Positions 33,610 to 43,066 are shown, numbered from the stretch's first letter. The stretch: DNA of 57,659 bases from DATFRX01 sp035630615 (GCA_035630615.1 DASQKI010000097.1:1-57659); one strand, 5' to 3'. The notes: a model not told the origin generated them from the letters alone. Program-made: numbers and translations.

Positions 33610-34814
33610 GCGGTCCGCTGTCGGGGGTGACGATCCTCGAGCTGGGTCAGGTCATCGCCGGTACGTACGGCGGCACAATCCTCGCCGACCTCGGTGCCGA
33701 CGTGATCAAGATCGAGCCGTTGCGCGGCGACGCCGGGCGCAACCCGCTGATCGCCCCGTTGCACGGAGACAGCTCGATCCACCTGTTCATGAACCGGGGC
33801 AAGAAAAGCGTCGCCCTCGACCTCAAGAGCGACGAGGGTCGCGATATCTTCTTCCGCCTCGTCGACCAGGCCGATGCCGTGATCGACAACTTCCGACCCG
33901 GCGTCATGGCGCGACTCGGCATCGACCACGCCGAGCTGACCAAGCGCAAGCCGGGCATCGTGACCGTGACGGTGACCGGCTTCGGCGAGTACGGCCCGGC
34001 CAAGGACCGTCCGGCGTTCGACCTCGTCGTCCAGGCGTTCAGCGGCCACGTCGACATCACCGGCGATCCCGACTCGGCGCCGGCGCGGGTCGGTGTCCCG
34101 ATCGCGGATCTCGCCGGCGGCATCTTCTGCTGCATCTCGGTGCTTGCCGGCCTGGTCGGCCAGGGCCGCCACGGCACCGGCGACCACGCCGACGTCGCGA
34201 TGCTCGACGCGCTGGTGTCGCTGCTGACCTACGACGGGCTGCATCACCTCAACACCGGCGATCCCGTGACGCGTCAGGGCACCGCGCACGCGTACATGGT
34301 GCCGTGGCAGGCGTTCGAGACCCGAGACGGCTACGTCGTGGTCGCGGCACGCGAGGAGAAGTTTTGGCAGCGGTTGTGCGACGCGATCGAGCGGCCCGAT
34401 CTCAAGGACGATCCGCGTACGGCCGACAACCGAGCTCGGGTCACCAACCGCGACTACGTCGTGTCGATCCTCGAGGCGGAGTTTCGTCAACGTACGAAGG
34501 CAGAATGGGTCCGCTTGCTCGAAAAGCACGACATCCCGGGCGCGCCGGTCAACGACATCAGCGACGTCTTCGCCGATCCACAGGTGCGGGCACGAGGACA
34601 GGTCCGCAGCTATGAGCACGCCACGCTCGGCGAAATCAGCTATCAGGCGAGCCCCATCCAGTTCGACGAGTGGACGTTTCCGAATCAGCCGGCGCCGGTG
34701 CTCGGACAGCACACCGCCGAGGTTCTCGCCGACCGGCTGGGCTATGACGAGACCGAGATCGCTCGGTTGGCCGAATCCGGTGCGGTCGGGATCTGGCCCC
34801 GCGAGCCCCGATGA
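33606..34814 (+). CDS. Family III (CaiB/BaiF) CoA transferase
   Basis: 402 residues, normal for the family. Marks: the opening GVTILELGQVIAGTYGG, GADVIKIEPLRGD, the probable catalytic Asp in PAFDLVVQAFSG, ITGDPDSAPARVG and PGAPVNDISDVFADPQV. It transfers CoA between carboxylates (for example succinyl-CoA to an imported acid) through an aspartyl anhydride. Overlaps of four bases on both sides show tight coupling with the CitE-like and MFS genes. Confidence 0.92.
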   Translation: MSGPLSGVTILELGQVIAGTYGGTILADLGADVIKIEPLRGDAGRNPLIAPLHGDSSIHLFMNRGKKSVALDLKSDEGRDIFFRLVDQADAVIDNFRPGVMARLGIDHAELTKRKPGIVTVTVTGFGEYGPAKDRPAFDLVVQAFSGHVDITGDPDSAPARVGVPIADLAGGIFCCISVLAGLVGQGRHGTGDHADVAMLDALVSLLTYDGLHHLNTGDPVTRQGTAHAYMVPWQAFETRDGYVVVAAREEKFWQRLCDAIERPDLKDDPRTADNRARVTNRDYVVSILEAEFRQRTKAEWVRLLEKHDIPGAPVNDISDVFADPQVRARGQVRSYEHATLGEISYQASPIQFDEWTFPNQPAPVLGQHTAEVLADRLGYDETEIARLAESGAVGIWPREPR

Positions 34815-35953
34815 TCCGTACCCTTTCGGTCACCACCTCGTGCATCACACTCGCCGCCGTACCCGTGTTTCTCCTCGGTGCGCTGGCGGTCTTCATCCGC
34901 GACGAGCTCCGCTTCGACGAGACCCAACTCGGCGTCGCGGCGTCGCTCTACTACCTCACCGCCGCGCTGTCGGCCACGCCCGGCGGCCGCATCGTCGAGC
35001 GGATCGGTGAGCATCGCGGGATCGCCCTCGCCGCCTCCGGGACGACGGTCGCCATGCTGGCGATCGCCGCTTTGGCCGACTCATGGGCCGACGTGGTCGC
35101 CTGCATGATGCTCGCCGGCCTCGCGAACGGCTTTGCGCTGCCTGCCACCAACCTCGGACTGGCGCGGCGCATCCCACCCGGTCGGCGCGGCATGGCCTTC
35201 GGGATCAAGCAGTCGTCCGGGACCTTGGCGACGCTGTTGTCCGGCGCCGCCGTGCCGATCCTCGCGCTCACCGTCGGCTGGCGTTGGGCCTTCGCCGCCG
35301 CCGGTGCCGCCGGCCTGCCGCTCATCGTGTGGGGCATCGCCGGGCGCCCCGGCCGGACCGGGTCGGCCGTCCGCGAGCGGCACCCGATCCCGACCGGGCC
35401 ACTGGTCGTCCTCGCCGCCGCCGGCGCCTGTGGGGTGGTCGCCGGTAGCTCGCTGGCGTCGTTCTACGTCGAGTCGGCCGTGGCGCAGGGCATCTTCTCC
35501 GGCACCGCGGGCACGCTCCTGGCCGTCGGCAGTGTGGTCGGCGTCGCCGGTCGGGTCGGGTGGGGCTGGCTCGGCGACCATTGCGGAAGCGCCGAGTTTC
35601 GCGTGATGAGCGGGCTGCTCGCCGTCGGCGCCGTCGGCTTCATCCTCCTCGGAGCAGCCACGTCGAGCGCGCGGCTGCTGTTGGCCACGCTGCTGATCTT
35701 CGGCATGGGATGGGCCTGGCCGGGGCTGTTCAACTTCGCGGTCAGCGAACGCATACCGGCCGCGCCGGCCGCCGCCACCGGCGTGATCGGGACCGGCCTG
35801 TTCGCCGGCGGGATCGTCGGTCCGGTCGGCTTCGGGCTCCTCGTCCACCACGCGTCGTATCGGTCCGCCTGGTCGGCCGTGGCCGCGACCCTGCTCGCCG
35901 CCGGCGTCCTGGTCCTGATCGGCGGCAGCTGGCTGCAGCGCCGCGTAACCTGA
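34811..35953 (+). CDS. Major facilitator superfamily transporter, CynX-like
   Basis: 380 residues, about twelve hydrophobic segments. Loop 2-3 has GGRIVERIGEHRG. Pattern (LYYLTAALSATPGG, MAFGIKQSSGTLATL) resembles the CynX/NimT group and other small-acid carriers. As last gene of the cyclase operon it is the likely importer of that pathway's substrate. Downstream lies a strong hairpin repeat that probably ends the transcript. Confidence 0.87.
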   Translation: MIRTLSVTTSCITLAAVPVFLLGALAVFIRDELRFDETQLGVAASLYYLTAALSATPGGRIVERIGEHRGIALAASGTTVAMLAIAALADSWADVVACMMLAGLANGFALPATNLGLARRIPPGRRGMAFGIKQSSGTLATLLSGAAVPILALTVGWRWAFAAAGAAGLPLIVWGIAGRPGRTGSAVRERHPIPTGPLVVLAAAGACGVVAGSSLASFYVESAVAQGIFSGTAGTLLAVGSVVGVAGRVGWGWLGDHCGSAEFRVMSGLLAVGAVGFILLGAATSSARLLLATLLIFGMGWAWPGLFNFAVSERIPAAPAAATGVIGTGLFAGGIVGPVGFGLLVHHASYRSAWSAVAATLLAAGVLVLIGGSWLQRRVT

Positions 35954-35964
35954 GCCGAGTCTCG

Positions 35965-36072
35965 CGCCGAGTGGCGCACCGTTGTCGCGTCCCGCCCGTC
36001 GCGCCCTCCCGCCGAGTGGCGCACCGTTGTCGCGTCCCGCCCGTCGCGGCGACAACGGTGCGCCACTCGGCG
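35965..36072. repeat. Family A repeat: two direct copies plus a perfect 24-bp inverted copy
   Basis: A 39-base unit (begins CGCCGAGTGGCGCACCGTTG) is perfectly duplicated at 35965-36003 and 36010-36048. An inverted copy at 36049-36072 pairs perfectly over 24 bases with 36010-36033 across a 15-base loop. It separates the convergent MFS and MDR genes and would form a very stable hairpin in either transcript, so it may act as a bidirectional terminator. Confidence 0.9.
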
Positions 36073-36090
36073 GATGGTTAGGCGGCGGGG

Positions 36091-37095
36091 TTAGCCGATC
36101 TCGACCAGGACCTTGATGAGGTCGGAGCGGGTGCGCAGCGCGGTGAACGCGGCGGCGCCGTCCTCGAGTCCGAAGGTTCCCGAGACCAGCGGCGCCACCC
36201 GTACCTGACCAGACGCCACGAGATCGATCGCCGTCGCGTAGTCGCCGGGCACGGCCGCCCGGGAGCTCACGATGTCGAGCTCCTTGTAGTAGAGGTCGTA
36301 GTACGGCATCCGCCCCTCTCCGTCGGCGACGATGCCGTACAGCAGGACGGTCCCGCCCGGCCCGGCCAGCTCGATCGCCTGGGCCAACGTCGCCATCGTG
36401 CCGACCGACTCGACGACCAGGTCGACGCCCCGGCCGTCGGTCACCTCGCGAACGCGATCGGCAGCCTCGCCGGGTGCGCACGTCACCGCTGCGCCAAGCT
36501 CCTCAGCGAGCTTGCGCTTGCCAGCCGACCGGGTGATGCCGACGACCCGAACGCCGCGGGCCGCCAGCAGCTGGGTGTGGAGTAGTCCGCCGACGCCAAG
36601 CCCCAAAACCGCGGCGATCTGACCGGGAAAGACCGAGACCCGCCGCTGGGCGTGAACGCACACGCCGAGCACCTGCAGCAGGCTCGCCTCGTCGAGCGGC
36701 AGGCCCTCCGGGACGGGCAACAGTTGACGGTCGTCGACCGCGATGTGGTCGGCGAGACCGCCGTCGACCTCGCGACCCATGAGAGCGCCGTTGGGGCACA
36801 GATTCGGGCGATCAGCGTGGCAGACGTGACAATGTCCGCAGGCGACCGCCGGATCGATCAGCACCCGAGTCCCTTCGGCGACCCGGCCGGCAGCGGCGGC
36901 CCGGATGACGCGGCCGACGAGCTCGTGGCCGAGGATCCGGGGATAGTCGACCCTGGGCATGCCCGCGAAGAGCTTGAGGTCGGTGCCGCACAGCCCGGCC
37001 CGCTCGACGGCGACCAGCGCTCGGCCGGCCGGCACCGGATCCGGCACGTCACGAACCTCGAGCCGCTCGACTCCGGCCAACACGAGTGCGCGCAT
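36091..37095 (-). CDS. Zinc-dependent alcohol dehydrogenase-like protein
   Basis: 334 residues, full MDR architecture: catalytic-zinc Cys in GLCGTDLK, GHE, the structural-zinc loop CGHCHVCHADRPNLC, and the nucleotide-binding GLGVGGLLHTQLL. GAGGAGG precedes the ATG. Relatives include sorbitol, threonine and galactitol-phosphate dehydrogenases. Divergent from the homocitrate-synthase-like gene, with the perfect promoter motif between them. Confidence 0.9.
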   Translation of the reverse strand: MRALVLAGVERLEVRDVPDPVPAGRALVAVERAGLCGTDLKLFAGMPRVDYPRILGHELVGRVIRAAAAGRVAEGTRVLIDPAVACGHCHVCHADRPNLCPNGALMGREVDGGLADHIAVDDRQLLPVPEGLPLDEASLLQVLGVCVHAQRRVSVFPGQIAAVLGLGVGGLLHTQLLAARGVRVVGITRSAGKRKLAEELGAAVTCAPGEAADRVREVTDGRGVDLVVESVGTMATLAQAIELAGPGGTVLLYGIVADGEGRMPYYDLYYKELDIVSSRAAVPGDYATAIDLVASGQVRVAPLVSGTFGLEDGAAAFTALRTRSDLIKVLVEIG

Positions 37096-37146
37096 GCGTC
37101 CTCCTCAGCCTGCAAGGACACTCTGTCACATGACCGTGTTACATGT

Positions 37147-37158
37147 ATCATGTATGAT
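37147..37158 (+). promoter_or_regulatory. ATCATGTATGAT promoter/operator site (perfect dyad)
   Basis: Same perfect inverted repeat as at 31631, here preceded by another half-site (ACATGTATC at 37141-37149). TATGAT is a good -10 toward the gene at 37196. It sits centrally in a 100-base divergent region. Confidence 0.65.
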
Positions 37159-37195
37159 ATCTATTCGGTCGAACAGTCGAACATTGGACGGTTCT

Positions 37196-38425
37196 ATGAG
37201 CGAGCAGCAGACGCCATGGCACACCGAGCAGTGGTTCACCTCGCCGTGGAATCACGATGCCGCCGTGGTAGCCGACTATCAGTTCCCGGAACGCGTCGAG
37301 TTCCATGACGTGACCCTGCGCGATGGCGAGCAGCAGGCTGGCGTCGAGTTCTCCGCTGACGACAAGATGCGGATCGCCGAGGCGTTGGCCGGCGCCGGGA
37401 TCCAGCGGATCGAGGCGGGTCTCCCGGCGGTGTCGGCCGAGGACGAAAAGGCCGTACGCACGATCGCGAATGCCGGGCTGCCGTCCAAGGTCTACGCGTT
37501 TTCCCGCTGCCTGGTCGACGACGTCAAGCGGGCCGTCGACTGTGGGGTCGCTGGGATCGTCTGCGAAGTGCCGTCGAGTCGCCACCTGATCGAGCTCGGC
37601 TACCAATGGAGCGTCGAACGCGCCATCGAGCTGTCCGTCACGGCGACCGCCTACGCGCACGACCAAGGGCTCGAGGTTTCGTTCTTCCCGATCGACTCGA
37701 CTCGGGCCAGCCTCGAGGACTACCTCGCGCTCGTCGGACAGGTCGCGGCCGAAGGCCACATGGACGCCCTGGTCCTGGTCGATACCTTCGGCGTGCTCGC
37801 GCCCCAGGCGGTGCCCACCTTTGTATCGCAGTCACGGGAGCGTTTCAACGTGCCGCTCGAGACCCACTTCCACATGGACTTTGGTCTCGGTGTCGCCAAC
37901 ACTCTGGTCGCGGCCGCCTGCGGCGCCACCACCCTGCAGACGACGCTGGCCGCGCTCGGCGAGCGGGCCGGAAACACGCCGATGGAAGAAACCGTCATGG
38001 CGCTGCGAACCCTCTATGACATCGACTGCGGTGTCGACACGACCCAACTGACCAAGCTGTCGCGCATGGTGTGCGAGATCGCCGGCGTGGAGCAGCCGTC
38101 CAACCGGCCCGTGACGGGGAGCCGACTGTTCTCCGTGGAGTCGGGGATCATCGCGACCTGGGTACGCAACGTCCGCGACGTCGACGTGACGGAGTGCGTG
38201 CCGTACGACCCTCGGTTGGTCGGTCAGGACCCGCCCGAGATCGTGCTCGGCAAGGGCAGCGGGCTGGACAACATCGCCGACCATCTGGACCAGCACGGTC
38301 TGACCGCGACCGAGGAGCAGAAGGCCGACCTTCTCCTCGCGGTCAAGGACGCGTCACTCGCAAAGCACGAACTGCTGACGCCAGACGAGTTCCGAGAGCT
38401 TGCCCGGTCGGTCGGTATCGAATGA
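37196..38425 (+). CDS. Homocitrate/isopropylmalate synthase-like HMGL-family enzyme
   Basis: 409 residues, DRE-TIM barrel. The metal and catalytic Arg-Asp motif is EFHDVTLRDGEQQAG; the HxH metal site is THFHMDFGLGVAN; the LGERAGNTPMEE block is the classic feature of citramalate, isopropylmalate and homocitrate synthases. The long C-terminal regulatory domain of true LeuA is missing. It catalyses a Claisen condensation of acetyl-CoA (or the reverse) with a 2-oxoacid. In a catabolic region it may act in the lyase direction or on an unusual oxoacid. Ribosome binding site weak. Confidence 0.88.
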   Translation: MSEQQTPWHTEQWFTSPWNHDAAVVADYQFPERVEFHDVTLRDGEQQAGVEFSADDKMRIAEALAGAGIQRIEAGLPAVSAEDEKAVRTIANAGLPSKVYAFSRCLVDDVKRAVDCGVAGIVCEVPSSRHLIELGYQWSVERAIELSVTATAYAHDQGLEVSFFPIDSTRASLEDYLALVGQVAAEGHMDALVLVDTFGVLAPQAVPTFVSQSRERFNVPLETHFHMDFGLGVANTLVAAACGATTLQTTLAALGERAGNTPMEETVMALRTLYDIDCGVDTTQLTKLSRMVCEIAGVEQPSNRPVTGSRLFSVESGIIATWVRNVRDVDVTECVPYDPRLVGQDPPEIVLGKGSGLDNIADHLDQHGLTATEEQKADLLLAVKDASLAKHELLTPDEFRELARSVGIE

Positions 38426-38456
38426 CTCCCGCCGGGCGACGATCACGAGAGGCGTG

Positions 38457-38462
38457 TAGCGT
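38457..38462 (+). promoter_or_regulatory. TAGCGT -10 box, leaderless start
   Basis: TAGCGT lies six bases before the ATG at 38469, and no Shine-Dalgarno is suitably placed (GAGAGG is about 15 bases away). The spacing equals that before the gene at 4291. Confidence 0.4.
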
Positions 38463-38468
38463 CCGCTC

Positions 38469-39767
38469 ATGATGACCGCAGCGGGGTGGCTGGCGGTTGC
38501 TGCACTCATCGTCGGCAACGCCCTATTCGTCGCTGCCGAGTTTTCCCTGACGTCGGTCGATCGCACCAAGGTCAAGCGCCTGGCCGACACCGGCGACCGC
38601 CGGGCCGTCCGTGTCATGGCCGCGACCCGTGAGCTGTCCTTTCAACTGTCCGGCGCCCAGCTCGGCATCACCCTGTGCTCGCTGCTGTTGGGATTCGTGG
38701 CCGGGCCGGTCATTGCGGACGCCCTGGACCCGGCCGTCGACGCCCTCGGACTGCCCGAGTCGGCGGCGGTCTCGCTCGCGTTCGCGCTGCTGCTGGCGAC
38801 CCTCGCCCAGATGCTGTTCGGCGAACTGGTGCCACAAAACCTCGCGATCTCCCGACCGTTGTCGACCGCGTTGGCCGTCGCGCCGATCCAGCGCGGCTTC
38901 TCCCGACTCTTCCGGCCGGTCATCACCCTGTTCAACGGCACGGCGAACGCGATCGTGCGCGCGACGGGCAACGAGCCGCAGGAGGAGCTCCGGGCCGCTC
39001 GTACGCCGGGCGAGCTGGCGTCGCTGATCGGCACCTCCGCAATCGAGGGGACGCTGCCGGTCGAGGTCGCGGCGCTGTTGCGACGCACGTTGACCTTCGG
39101 CGACAAAACCGCCAGTGACCTGATGACGCCGCGAGTCCGGATGGTGGCGTTGGAGCACCGACAGACGGCCGCCGACCTGCTCGACGTGGCCCGCGACTCC
39201 GGACACTCCAAGTTCCCCGTACACCGGGGCGACATCGACGACGTCGTGGGCGTCGTCCACGTGAAGCACGCGTTCGGAGTGCCGGTTGACAAGCGGAGCC
39301 ATACGCCGCTCCGGAACCTCATGGTCGACCCAGTCCGCCTGCCGGCGTCGCTGCACGGCGAAGATCTGTTGACTGAGCTGCGGCGCCGCGGCTTCCAGAT
39401 GGCGATCGTCGTCGACGAGTACGGCGGCACGGCCGGGCTCGTGACCATCGAGGATCTCGTCGAGGAGCTGGTGGGTCAGGTCCGCGACGAGTACGACCGG
39501 TTCGAGGAGCTCGACGCCATTCGGCTCTCCAACGGCAGTTGGTCGGTCGCCGGCCTCCTGCGCTGCGACGAACTCCCGACCCGGCTGGGCTTCACCCCAC
39601 CGCCCGGGCCATACGACACGGTGGCCGGTCTGGTGCTCCATCAGTACGGTCAGATCCCGCGCGGTGGCGAGACGGTCCAGGTCGACGGGTGGCGGATCAG
39701 GGTGACCCAGATGGAGCGTCGACGAATCGCCCGGGTCGAGCTGACGCCGGCAGGAGGCGCCCTATGA
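38469..39767 (+). CDS. CNNM/CorC-type hemolysin-family protein (DUF21, CBS pair, CorC_HlyC)
   Basis: 432 residues. Four-helix DUF21 membrane domain (about 1-200, with NALFVAAEFSLTSVDRTKV and AQLGITLCSLLLG), a CBS pair (about 210-330, SDLMTPRVRMVALE and AIVVDEYGGTAGLVTIEDL) and a C-terminal CorC_HlyC domain (WSVAGLLRCDELPTRLGF). Homologues are linked to Mg/Co efflux or Na-coupled Mg export. Ordinary housekeeping genes interrupting the catabolic modules; coupled to the next gene by overlap. Confidence 0.9.
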   Translation: MMTAAGWLAVAALIVGNALFVAAEFSLTSVDRTKVKRLADTGDRRAVRVMAATRELSFQLSGAQLGITLCSLLLGFVAGPVIADALDPAVDALGLPESAAVSLAFALLLATLAQMLFGELVPQNLAISRPLSTALAVAPIQRGFSRLFRPVITLFNGTANAIVRATGNEPQEELRAARTPGELASLIGTSAIEGTLPVEVAALLRRTLTFGDKTASDLMTPRVRMVALEHRQTAADLLDVARDSGHSKFPVHRGDIDDVVGVVHVKHAFGVPVDKRSHTPLRNLMVDPVRLPASLHGEDLLTELRRRGFQMAIVVDEYGGTAGLVTIEDLVEELVGQVRDEYDRFEELDAIRLSNGSWSVAGLLRCDELPTRLGFTPPPGPYDTVAGLVLHQYGQIPRGGETVQVDGWRIRVTQMERRRIARVELTPAGGAL

Positions 39768-40819
39768 GTCTGCTGCTGGCGGTTGGCCTGTTGGCCGGCA
39801 ACGCCTTCTTCGTCGGCGCCCAGTTTGCCCTGATCGCCGCCCGACGGGACCAGATCGAACCCCTTGCGGAGTCGGGCCACCGGGCGGCCCGGATCACGCT
39901 CCACCAGATGCGCCAGCTGTCGTGGATGCTGGCCGGGTCGCAGCTCGGCATCGCGGCCTGTTCGCTCGGACTCGGCGCGGTCGCAGAGCCGGCCTTCGCG
40001 CACCTGCTCGAGTCGGGTTTCGACGCGCTCGAGCTGCCGCGCAGCATGCTGCATCCGGTCGCCTTCCTCATCGCACTGGCGATCGTGTCGTACGCGCACA
40101 TGGTGATCGGCGAGATGGTCCCGAAAAACCTCACGCTCGCCGTGCCGCTTCGCGCCGCGCTCGTGCTGGGTCCGCCGATCGGCCTCTGGGTACGGGCCCT
40201 ACGACCGGTGCTGGTCTCGATCAACGCAGCGGCCAACGGCGTCCTCCGGCTGTTCCGGGTGGAACCCAAGAGCGAGCTCGACTCGGCGTACACACCCGCC
40301 GAACTCGCCGACCTGATCGCGGAGTCGGTCTCCGAGGGCCTGCTGCATCCCGACGACGAGCGGCGCCTGCTCCGGGCGCTGCGGCTCGAGCGGGTCACCG
40401 CCCGGGATCTCACGATCTCGCTCGCCGACCTGATCGTCGTCCGCCCCAACAGCACGGTCGCCGAGCTCGAGGAACTCGTGGCCGCGACCGGATACTCCCG
40501 GTTCCCCGTTCTCGCGACCGACGACGCCGGCGAAGCCGAGCTGATCGGGTACGTCCACGCCAAGGACCTGCTCGGACTCGACTCGTCCCGGCGCGGCGGG
40601 CCGCTGCCGCCTCGGCTGGTGCGCCCGATGGCCACGATCGACGCCGACCTCTCCCTCACCAACGCCTTCACCACGCTGCAGCGGGCCGGCCACCATCTCG
40701 GCCGGGTGTCCGAAGACGGCCACACACTCGGCGTCGTGGCGCTGGAGGACATGGTTGAGGAGCTGGTCGGCGAGATCGAGGACGCCAGCCACACCGATCG
40801 TGAGGAAGCCGCCCCGTAG
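39764..40819 (+). CDS. CNNM-type membrane protein with CBS pair, lacking the CorC_HlyC domain
   Basis: 351 residues: DUF21 membrane domain (GNAFFVGAQFALIAARRDQ, SQLGIAACSLGLG, VIGEMVPKNLTLA) followed by a CBS pair (ELVAATGYSRFPV, GVVALEDMVEELVGEIED), then it stops, without the transporter-associated C-terminal domain of its upstream paralogue. The ATG overlaps the previous stop and follows AGGAGG. The two probably form a heteromeric membrane complex. Confidence 0.9.
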   Translation: MSLLLAVGLLAGNAFFVGAQFALIAARRDQIEPLAESGHRAARITLHQMRQLSWMLAGSQLGIAACSLGLGAVAEPAFAHLLESGFDALELPRSMLHPVAFLIALAIVSYAHMVIGEMVPKNLTLAVPLRAALVLGPPIGLWVRALRPVLVSINAAANGVLRLFRVEPKSELDSAYTPAELADLIAESVSEGLLHPDDERRLLRALRLERVTARDLTISLADLIVVRPNSTVAELEELVAATGYSRFPVLATDDAGEAELIGYVHAKDLLGLDSSRRGGPLPPRLVRPMATIDADLSLTNAFTTLQRAGHHLGRVSEDGHTLGVVALEDMVEELVGEIEDASHTDREEAAP

Positions 40820-41890
40820 TCAGTCGGACCCGGTGGCGTGGGCGACCCCGGCATCCTCGCGATTCAGCGGAAGCTCGACTGGCTGGTTGCCGGCAGCCGA
40901 GAGATCGGCGGCGAGATAAACCTCCATCACGCGGCGCGCCTCGTCGGGCCGCACGAGAACCTCACGGTCCCAGGCAACGGCCTCGAGGAAGTACGTCGTC
41001 TCGCGCTCCATCGGCCCGGCGTATACATGGCCGACCTCCTCGCCGGGCATGGTAGACAGCGGCAGCCGCATCCCGTCGCCCATCGTGTTGAGGATGATGT
41101 CGCGATGCGAGTCGTCGAGGAGGAGAGCGCCCTCGGTGCCGACGATCTCCATCCAGGTCGACGAGAAGTTGGGATAGCCCGGCGGCAGCGTCCAGCCGGC
41201 GCCGACCGTGAGGACGACGCCGTTGTCGAGCGTGATGAGGATCGACATTGTGTCTGAGGTGCCGTACTTCTCCTTCATCACCCCCAGGGCCGCCTGGGCG
41301 TAGACGCGTACCGGCCGGGCCGGTGCCATACACCACAGCAGGAAGTCGATGTCGTGAGTAGCTTCCATCGCGGCGGGCGACAGGACGATGCGACCGGCGA
41401 TCTTGTCGCCCAGCTTGCGCGTGATGTGGCGACTCACCAGCGCGCTCACCGGCTCGCCCAGCGTGCCGTCCTCGAGGCTGCGCTTGACGAGGGCCTGTTT
41501 GGCGTTGAACCGCTGGGAGTAGCCGATCGTGAACTTCAGCCGGTTTTGCTCCGCTAGGGCGACGAGCTCGTCGGCCTCGTCGAGGGTGAGGGCGATCGGC
41601 TTCTCGAGCAGGACGTGCTTGCCCGCCTCCAGAGCCTCCTTGGTGATCGGATAATGCGTCGTCTCCGGGGTGGCCGAGACCATCAGCGCGTCAATCCGGT
41701 CGGCGGCGAGGAGCTCGCGGTAGTCGGTGGTCGCCGTCACGGCTCGGGTCGCCTTGGCCATGTCCTCGAGCCGCGCGGTGTCGACCTCCGCCAGATGCAG
41801 GCCGCCGACCAGAGGACTCGCCGCAGCGGTCCGCGCTCGGATGCCGCCGCACCAGCCCGTGCCGATAACTCCCACGTCGATCGTGTCCAT
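40820..41890 (-). CDS. Gfo/Idh/MocA family oxidoreductase
   Basis: 356 residues. Rossmann motif GVIGTGWCGG, EKP motif in VLLEKPIALT, and the catalytic-His region MEATHDIDFL. Begins after GATAGGAGG. Eight bases downstream of another Gfo gene on the same strand; likely a two-gene unit giving two successive or stereospecific oxidations of a polyol or sugar acid. The stop abuts the CNNM gene. Confidence 0.9.
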   Translation of the reverse strand: MDTIDVGVIGTGWCGGIRARTAAASPLVGGLHLAEVDTARLEDMAKATRAVTATTDYRELLAADRIDALMVSATPETTHYPITKEALEAGKHVLLEKPIALTLDEADELVALAEQNRLKFTIGYSQRFNAKQALVKRSLEDGTLGEPVSALVSRHITRKLGDKIAGRIVLSPAAMEATHDIDFLLWCMAPARPVRVYAQAALGVMKEKYGTSDTMSILITLDNGVVLTVGAGWTLPPGYPNFSSTWMEIVGTEGALLLDDSHRDIILNTMGDGMRLPLSTMPGEEVGHVYAGPMERETTYFLEAVAWDREVLVRPDEARRVMEVYLAADLSAAGNQPVELPLNREDAGVAHATGSD

Positions 41891-41898
41891 CCGGCCTC

Positions 41899-43014
41899 CT
41901 ATCGCAGCGGTGGGGCGGAGACCGGGTTGACGGGTTCCGGCTTGCCGGACGCGGTCGCGGTCTCCATGGCGAGGGCGACTTCGAGTGCCCAGCGCGCCTG
42001 TTCAAGTGTGGTGATATGCAGCTCCGACCCGGTGGCGAGGTGGTCGAGCCAGGAGCGGGTCTCGTCGGCCAGCGGACCGAACATCCGCCCGAGCGCCCAG
42101 TCGCCCGACGTGGTGGAGCCGACGTACCCCACCGTCTTGGTGTGGTCCTTGACATAGGGGTGCGCGACCCCGTGGTCGCTGACGAGCACGTTGTGCCGGT
42201 TGTCGAGATCCAGCAGCAGCGCCCCGTCGGTCCCCATCACCTCGAGCCTGGTGCCCTGGCCGAGCGTGGGGTAGTCGGCCGGCAGTGAGTAGCAGATCGT
42301 GTACGAGACGACCGCGCCGTCGGCATGCCGTACGACGGCGGTCGTCAGGTCGTCGAGGCCGTCAGCGCCAGCATGCTCGCGGAGCGCCGTGCCGTGCCCG
42401 GCGGCGTAGACCTCCACGGGCGGGTTGCCCTCGAGGTACCAACCGACGACGTCCAGCCAGTACGTCAGGACGTCGACGACGGGGCTCACGTGGGCGCGCT
42501 CGAGAATCGCGAACGCCTGGGCCCGTGAGTTGAGCACCCGATTGGCACCGCCGACGACTCGGCCGAGTCGACCCTCGTCGATGTAGCGCTTACCGAGGAA
42601 GATGTCGCGCCGGAAGCGTTGGCTATAACCCACCCGGACGAGGGCGTCGTGTTCGTGGGCGGCAGCGATGATCGCGTCGGCGTCCTCTCGGGTCGTCGCG
42701 AGCGGCTTCTCGATCAGCACCGACTTGGCGGCGCGGATCGCCGCAATCGCCGGCGCCGCATGCTTCGGCTCCGGCGTCGAGACCACCACGCTGTCGACCC
42801 GCGGGTTGGCAATGACCTCGTCGGGATCGGCGGAGACTACGTCAGCATCGGTCTGGGCACCCAGATCGCGGGCCCGCTCCGCGTCGACGTCGGCGACGGC
42901 CAGAAATCCGACGGCGGGATGACTCGCGGCCAGCCGAGCCCGATGGGTGCCCATCCGACCGGCGCCCACGACCGCCACACCCAGTCGATCGCGGTGGCGG
43001 TGGCCGTCTGGCAT
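41899..43014 (-). CDS. Gfo/Idh/MocA family oxidoreductase with His-to-Tyr change
   Basis: 371 residues: GVAVVGAGRMG, EKP motif in VLIEKPLATT, and a C-terminal domain in which the usual xTHxxDxxxW region reads VVDVLTYWLDVVGWY, Tyr replacing the catalytic His seen in its three relatives in the window. The Lys of EKP is kept, so cofactor binding is likely but chemistry may differ. GAGGAG precedes the ATG and the promoter motif points at it. Confidence 0.88.
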   Translation of the reverse strand: MPDGHRHRDRLGVAVVGAGRMGTHRARLAASHPAVGFLAVADVDAERARDLGAQTDADVVSADPDEVIANPRVDSVVVSTPEPKHAAPAIAAIRAAKSVLIEKPLATTREDADAIIAAAHEHDALVRVGYSQRFRRDIFLGKRYIDEGRLGRVVGGANRVLNSRAQAFAILERAHVSPVVDVLTYWLDVVGWYLEGNPPVEVYAAGHGTALREHAGADGLDDLTTAVVRHADGAVVSYTICYSLPADYPTLGQGTRLEVMGTDGALLLDLDNRHNVLVSDHGVAHPYVKDHTKTVGYVGSTTSGDWALGRMFGPLADETRSWLDHLATGSELHITTLEQARWALEVALAMETATASGKPEPVNPVSAPPLR

Positions 43015-43066
43015 CTCGGCTCCTCGTGACCGCGGGCCGCAGCGGTCGGTCGTTCAGACATGTTAC

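Noticed and set aside
35965..36072. Insertion sequence or MITE ends
   Set aside because: No transposase and no target-site duplication visible; better described as an end-of-gene palindromic repeat.
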